A stretch of 64,000 nucleotides of DNA, taken from the NCBI RefSeq assembly GCF_007746795.1, contig NZ_CP036343.1, positions 2,345,369 to 2,409,368 of the forward strand. The letters run 5' to 3'. Position 1 is the stretch's first letter; each line of letters begins with the position of its first letter. The position numbers were made by a program, and so were the translations under genes. This DNA comes from Gimesia algae (GTDB lineage: Bacteria; Planctomycetota; Planctomycetia; Planctomycetales; Planctomycetaceae). Positions 63,281-64,000 of this stretch are shown piece by piece. The notes below the pieces were generated by a model. The model saw only the letters and a program-made list of their open reading frames with translations, was not told the DNA's origin and did not search any database.

Positions 63281-64000
63281 CTATTTCCTATTCTTACCGA
63301 TTTTCCAGCGAAAGAATGTACCGCCCTGGGCGAGAATCGCTCGCTGGACGGTCGCCTGACCGTAGGTTGTGCCATCGGCAAAGTGTGATTGATCCCATTT
63401 GTCCCGAAATAATTTGCTTTTGCGAAAGAGACGATCTATCTGACAGGGATTGGGACCACACCAAAACGCCAGGATACGACAGAGCCCAAGGTCGGCCTCA
63501 CTATGATTATTCTGGTGGTGTGACAAGCATCCTAACATGAGGTCTCGAAACTTTGTTCCGTTCCTTGCAGAGACTGCCGACTTTATAATTTGTGAATCAG
63601 GAGTGGTTAGAAGATTCGTAGGCTGGTAATTTATCGCAGAAATCTGAGACCCAGCGACAGGAAAATGCTCTGCGTGGACTTTCAGGATCTGTTCTGTGCG
63701 GTCAACGGGCTCAGGTTGGTTTCCTATTTGATCCCCTGTGATAGTAAAAAATCGACCAGAACTATAAATCTCAATTCCAGGAGAGGATTTTCTTCTACCC
63801 AGGACTTTCTTTGAGGATCTCAGGATGCACTTGACTCCTGTACCCGAAGGCGAGACCTCTGTGTAGGAATCAAGCTCGTCAACGAGCAACTGAGCCCACG
63901 GAGTCATGCCACCGGAATTCATGTCGAAACAATTATCCAGATCAATCCCGACGAATGGATCATCGTGCGTAAACACAAATCCAATTCCGTCCAAGTTGGA
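63281..64000 (-). CDS. PrimPol-like primase/polymerase, partial (cut by right edge)
   Basis: The frame is open through position 64000, so the N-terminus lies outside the window. Motifs present: DPFVGIDLDNCFD (metal-binding acidic pair), YTEVSPSGTGVKCI (S-x-GTG) and GIEIYSSGRFFTITGD. These are typical of COG4983/NrS-1 polymerase-like primases of phages and plasmids. The C-terminal part (LGLCRILAFWCGPNPCQIDRLF, with KWDQS) is the alpha-helical PriCT-like end. It supports an autonomous or formerly autonomous replicon. Confidence 0.85.
   Translation of the reverse strand, partial: SNLDGIGFVFTHDDPFVGIDLDNCFDMNSGGMTPWAQLLVDELDSYTEVSPSGTGVKCILRSSKKVLGRRKSSPGIEIYSSGRFFTITGDQIGNQPEPVDRTEQILKVHAEHFPVAGSQISAINYQPTNLLTTPDSQIIKSAVSARNGTKFRDLMLGCLSHHQNNHSEADLGLCRILAFWCGPNPCQIDRLFRKSKLFRDKWDQSHFADGTTYGQATVQRAILAQGGTFFRWKIGKNRK

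Larger units (their letters stand above)
39455..64000. mobile_element. genomic island adjacent to tRNA-Arg (right end not in window)
   Basis: From the tRNA onward, chromosomal metabolic genes give way to an IS21 element, a serine-recombinase remnant, phage/plasmid-type genes, restriction and nuclease genes, a Dam-like methylase and a PrimPol-like protein. The DNA looks more AT-rich from about 47 kb. No repeat of the tRNA 3' end was found to the right, so the other junction is probably beyond 64 kb. Confidence 0.7.

Overview
The window looks like a planctomycete chromosome, probably Gimesia or a close relative (inference). The evidence is a DUF1559 protein with a prepilin-type N-terminus, a TIGR03009-type secreted protein, an FGly sulfatase, a CxxCH plus prenyltransferase-repeat protein, several secreted carbohydrate esterases, and a 23S rRNA gene with no 16S gene beside it.

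1-1400 (minus strand): tRNA-Ile(GAT), tRNA-Ala(TGC) and the 5' part of a 23S rRNA gene that runs off the left edge. The leader between tRNA-Ala and 23S carries three sigma70-type promoters. Two of them lie in the two units of a 130-bp tandem duplication.

1.5-39 kb: ordinary chromosome. It holds a secreted CC-repeat mini-protein; a carbohydrate-active cluster (propeller/esterase fusion with a frameshift, YdjC-like deacetylase, sialate O-acetylesterase); corA; a GNAT-nitrilase fusion; paralogous membrane proteins; a TIGR03009 protein; a DUF2071 protein; the prepilin-like DUF1559 protein; a small lipoprotein; a rimB-like protease, RimK ligase and aspartoacylase-like operon; PDZ, sulfatase and Gly-rich secreted proteins; mprF; a GlgX/TreX-type debranching enzyme; a FAD monooxygenase; a haem-motif/prenyltransferase-repeat protein; a DUF6159 membrane protein; a repeat-domain beta-lactamase-fold hydrolase; an alpha/beta hydrolase; and a parallel beta-helix protein. 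A dispersed element of about 97 bp occurs four times (15.6, 16.4, 19.7 and 39.1 kb). A second, hairpin-bearing repeat family sits at 8.0-8.4 kb.

39.4-64 kb: an apparent genomic island starting just downstream of tRNA-Arg(TCG). It begins with an intact IS21-family element and a frameshifted serine-recombinase remnant. Minus-strand phage/plasmid-type genes follow (HTH region, two PD-(D/E)XK-like nucleases, a PPP-type phosphatase, DUF932). The right end holds a Dam-like methylase, a short RHH-like protein and a PrimPol-like protein cut by the window edge. Between these lies a plus-strand defence cassette of six genes (49.4-61.05 kb): a type III Res-like helicase/nuclease, a DUF262/DUF1524 (GmrSD-like) protein, a beta-class Mod methyltransferase, a zinc-ribbon protein of unknown function, a RelE-like/UvrD helicase fusion and a CoiA-like nuclease. 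This cassette is the best candidate for an undescribed composite system: modification-dependent and modification-sensitive restriction modules appear to be packed into one transcription unit with a toxin-fold helicase.
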